The notes beneath the pieces are model-generated. The model did not search any database. It saw only the letters and a program-made list of their open reading frames with translations, and was not told the origin of the DNA. Positions 62,742 through 64,000 of a stretch of 64,000 nt of DNA are shown one piece after another. Origin of the DNA: Paracoccaceae bacterium (lineage in GTDB: Bacteria; Pseudomonadota; Alphaproteobacteria; Rhizobiales; Stappiaceae). The position numbers were made by a program, and so were the translations under genes. The stretch is taken from the NCBI GenBank assembly GCA_002709505.1, contig PARB01000106.1, forward strand, positions 1-64,000, in the 5' to 3' direction. Position 1 is the first letter of the stretch. The number at the start of each line of letters is the position of its first letter.

Positions 62742-62993
62742 ATGAAGGTTAAATTCCATACATGGCTCAAGACCAAGACCGGCTGTGCCGAGGAAGAAAT
62801 CGACCCGCCCGCGCATGTACGCACCATCGCGGATCTGACCGCATTTCTCTCCGAACGCCATCGGGAAGCGGCGCCGCTCTTCGCGATGCCGCAGGCGCTG
62901 CGCTATGTGGTCGACCGGCGCTATGTCGATGCGGACCATGAGCTGTCCCCCTCGCAGGTCGTTGAAATCTATCCGCCGGTAACCGGCGGCTGA
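62742..62993 (+). CDS. MoaD/ThiS-like sulfur-carrier protein
   Basis: 83 residues, beta-grasp fold of the MoaD family. It starts MKVKFHTWLK, has the ELSPSQVVEIYPPV stretch before the end and finishes PPVTGG, the tail that is adenylated and thiocarboxylated. The GGAGG site is at ideal spacing. Its last 25 bp overlap, tail to tail, the MoeB-like gene on the other strand. It could be the molybdopterin synthase small subunit, but no moaE is nearby; another sulfur-transfer role is as likely. Confidence 0.82.
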   Translation: MKVKFHTWLKTKTGCAEEEIDPPAHVRTIADLTAFLSERHREAAPLFAMPQALRYVVDRRYVDADHELSPSQVVEIYPPVTGG

Positions 62994-63790
62994 GACATGG
63001 CGCCTTCGCCCGGCGCGGGCGCCGCCCCGCCGCAGCAGGGACAGCCCGCGCGGCGGGCGAGCTGTATTTCGCTGAAGCCGGCGGATAGGCCGTCGTAGAG
63101 GACGATCCGCCCGCTGAGACCGTCTCCGACGCCGAGGATCTCCTTCACCACCTCCATCGCCTGCAGGCCGCCGATCACCGTAAGCACCGGACCGGCCACA
63201 CCCACCATCGAACAGGTCGGCGTCACCTCCGGCGGGAGCGGGCTGGGGTAGAGACAGCGGAAGCACGGGTTGGCGCCGCCCCGGAAGGCGGCGAAGGTGG
63301 TGACCGTGCCCTCCGTCATCTGCGCCGCGCCGCTGACCAGGGTCCGGCCGAGCGCGAAACAGGCCGCGTGCAGGACATCGCGGGTGGCGAAATTGTCGGT
63401 GCAATCGGCGACGATGTCGTAGCCGGCGACAAGATCCGCCGCATTTGCCGCGGTGACGGGAAACATGTGCTCCACCACCTCGATGTGCGGATTGCCGCGC
63501 CGCAGCCGCGCTGCCGCACTCGCGGTCTTCGGCATGTCGAGATCGTCCATGGTGTGAATGACCTGGCGGTGCAGGTTGGAGACCTCGACGAAATCGCCGT
63601 CCGCCACGCCGATGAGGCCGACGCCCGCCGCCCCAAGATACTGCAGGACCGGCGCGCCGAGGCCGCCGGCGCCAACGACGAGCACGCGCGCCGCCTTGAG
63701 GCGAAGCTGGCCCGCCTCCCCCCATTCGGGCAGCACCATCTGGCGCTGGTAGTAGGCGTGTTCCTCGATCTCCAGGGCATGTGCGCTCAT
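62969..63790 (-). CDS. moeB: MoeB/ThiF-like adenylyltransferase (E1) with a Gly-Gly C-terminus
   Basis: 273 residues. VLVVGAGGLGAPVLQYL, DFVEVSNLHRQ with the catalytic Arg, DCTDNFATR with the Mg-binding Asp, and two zinc pairs (PCFRC and CPCC) show an intact MoeB. After the last zinc pair it has a 17-residue tail ending QPPVTGG, not usual in MoeB. That tail is written by the complement of the MoaD-like gene's own tail. The ATG overlaps the sufE stop as ATGA. It should activate the MoaD-like carrier. Confidence 0.85.
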   Translation of the reverse strand: MSAHALEIEEHAYYQRQMVLPEWGEAGQLRLKAARVLVVGAGGLGAPVLQYLGAAGVGLIGVADGDFVEVSNLHRQVIHTMDDLDMPKTASAAARLRRGNPHIEVVEHMFPVTAANAADLVAGYDIVADCTDNFATRDVLHAACFALGRTLVSGAAQMTEGTVTTFAAFRGGANPCFRCLYPSPLPPEVTPTCSMVGVAGPVLTVIGGLQAMEVVKEILGVGDGLSGRIVLYDGLSAGFSEIQLARRAGCPCCGGAAPAPGEGAMSQPPVTGG

Positions 63791-64000
63791 GACAGCTCCG
63801 CCCGTTCCGCGGCCAGCGCCGCGCCATAGCCGTGTATGTGCTTCAGGAGACGGTGAAAGCCGTTGGCGCGGCTCGGTGCCAACAGCTCGATCAGCCCCGC
63901 CTCGCGCAGCCGGTCCGGCGGGGTCGCGGCGACCTCGCCAAAACTTCGCCCGTCATAGAGACTGACGGCGATCGACAGCAGGCCGCGCATGATGCGGGCG
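63787..64000 (-). CDS. sufE: SufE-like sulfur acceptor (partial, 5' end beyond the window)
   Basis: Only the C-terminal 70 residues are inside the window; the frame is open to the last base. ARIMRGLLSIAVSLYDG and GLIELLAPSRANGFHRLLKHI are the conserved C-terminal half of SufE, which accepts persulfide sulfur from cysteine desulfurase. The reactive Cys lies upstream and is not seen. It overlaps moeB by 4 nt on the same strand, placing a sulfur donor beside an E1 and a MoaD-like carrier. Confidence 0.75.
   Translation of the reverse strand, partial: ARIMRGLLSIAVSLYDGRSFGEVAATPPDRLREAGLIELLAPSRANGFHRLLKHIHGYGAALAAERAELS

Overview
The window is GC-rich (roughly two thirds G+C) bacterial chromosome. 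Core-gene order and gene types point to an alphaproteobacterium of the Hyphomicrobiales (Rhizobiales): lptC-lptA-lptB followed by rpoN, hpf and ptsN on one strand, a rhizobial-type PmtA, dnaK/dnaJ, and an Hsp20-DUF1150 pair. The genus cannot be fixed from the sequence alone.

Layout. 1-10105 is one end of a biosynthetic gene cluster. It holds a polyketide synthase (plus strand) facing a tightly packed minus-strand operon: glutamine amidotransferase, aminodeoxychorismate synthase fused to a GNAT domain, histone-deacetylase-like amidohydrolase, AroQ-type mutase, a prephenate dehydratase-like protein without its catalytic motif, and an MFS exporter. 10352-15824 holds an FMN reductase, a YjbR-family protein and a methionine-degradation module (Lrp regulator, methionine gamma-lyase, 2-oxoacid dehydrogenase E1). 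15830-17045 is an AT-rich insert with a DUF433/PIN-type toxin-antitoxin pair. 17080-25449 holds pmtA, dnaJ, an FkbM methyltransferase lodged between dnaJ and dnaK, a SulP transporter with a UspA protein, and pdxH. 25614-29681 is a sigma-54 activator and its likely target, a flavin monooxygenase. 29759-34910 is a DabA/DabB inorganic-carbon pump with a LysR regulator. 34963-38047 is modE-modABC. 38044-40292 holds an antiporter and a heat-shock gene pair. 40389-46599 is core envelope and nitrogen-regulation genes plus rnd. 46663-58720 is an amino-sugar (MurNAc/GlcNAc) recycling and ABC-import locus. 58769-64000 carries two separate ubiquitin-like/E1-like pairs, with SufE, a CaiB-type CoA transferase and a TIM-barrel protein.

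How genes work together. In the biosynthetic operon PabA/PabB should make 4-amino-4-deoxychorismate. The AroQ-type mutase and the dehydratase-like protein could then rearrange and decarboxylate it without aromatising it; the GNAT domain and the amidohydrolase could add and remove an acyl group. This is the best candidate here for an undescribed pathway. In the amino-sugar locus a BadF-type kinase, MurQ, NagA and an SIS isomerase form a complete route from MurNAc/GlcNAc to fructose-6-phosphate, with an extra MurA and a dipeptide-type ABC importer alongside. At the right end a MoaD-like carrier, a MoeB-like E1 and SufE look like a sulfur-transfer set; the C-terminal tails of carrier and E1 are written on opposite strands of one palindrome.

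Regulatory sequence seen: a near-consensus sigma-54 promoter with clustered TGTTGC half-sites upstream of the monooxygenase, RpoH-like promoters before dnaK and hsp20, a molybdate-box-like palindrome before modA, and several strong terminators and orphan palindromes. I saw no tRNA, rRNA, CRISPR array or insertion sequence.
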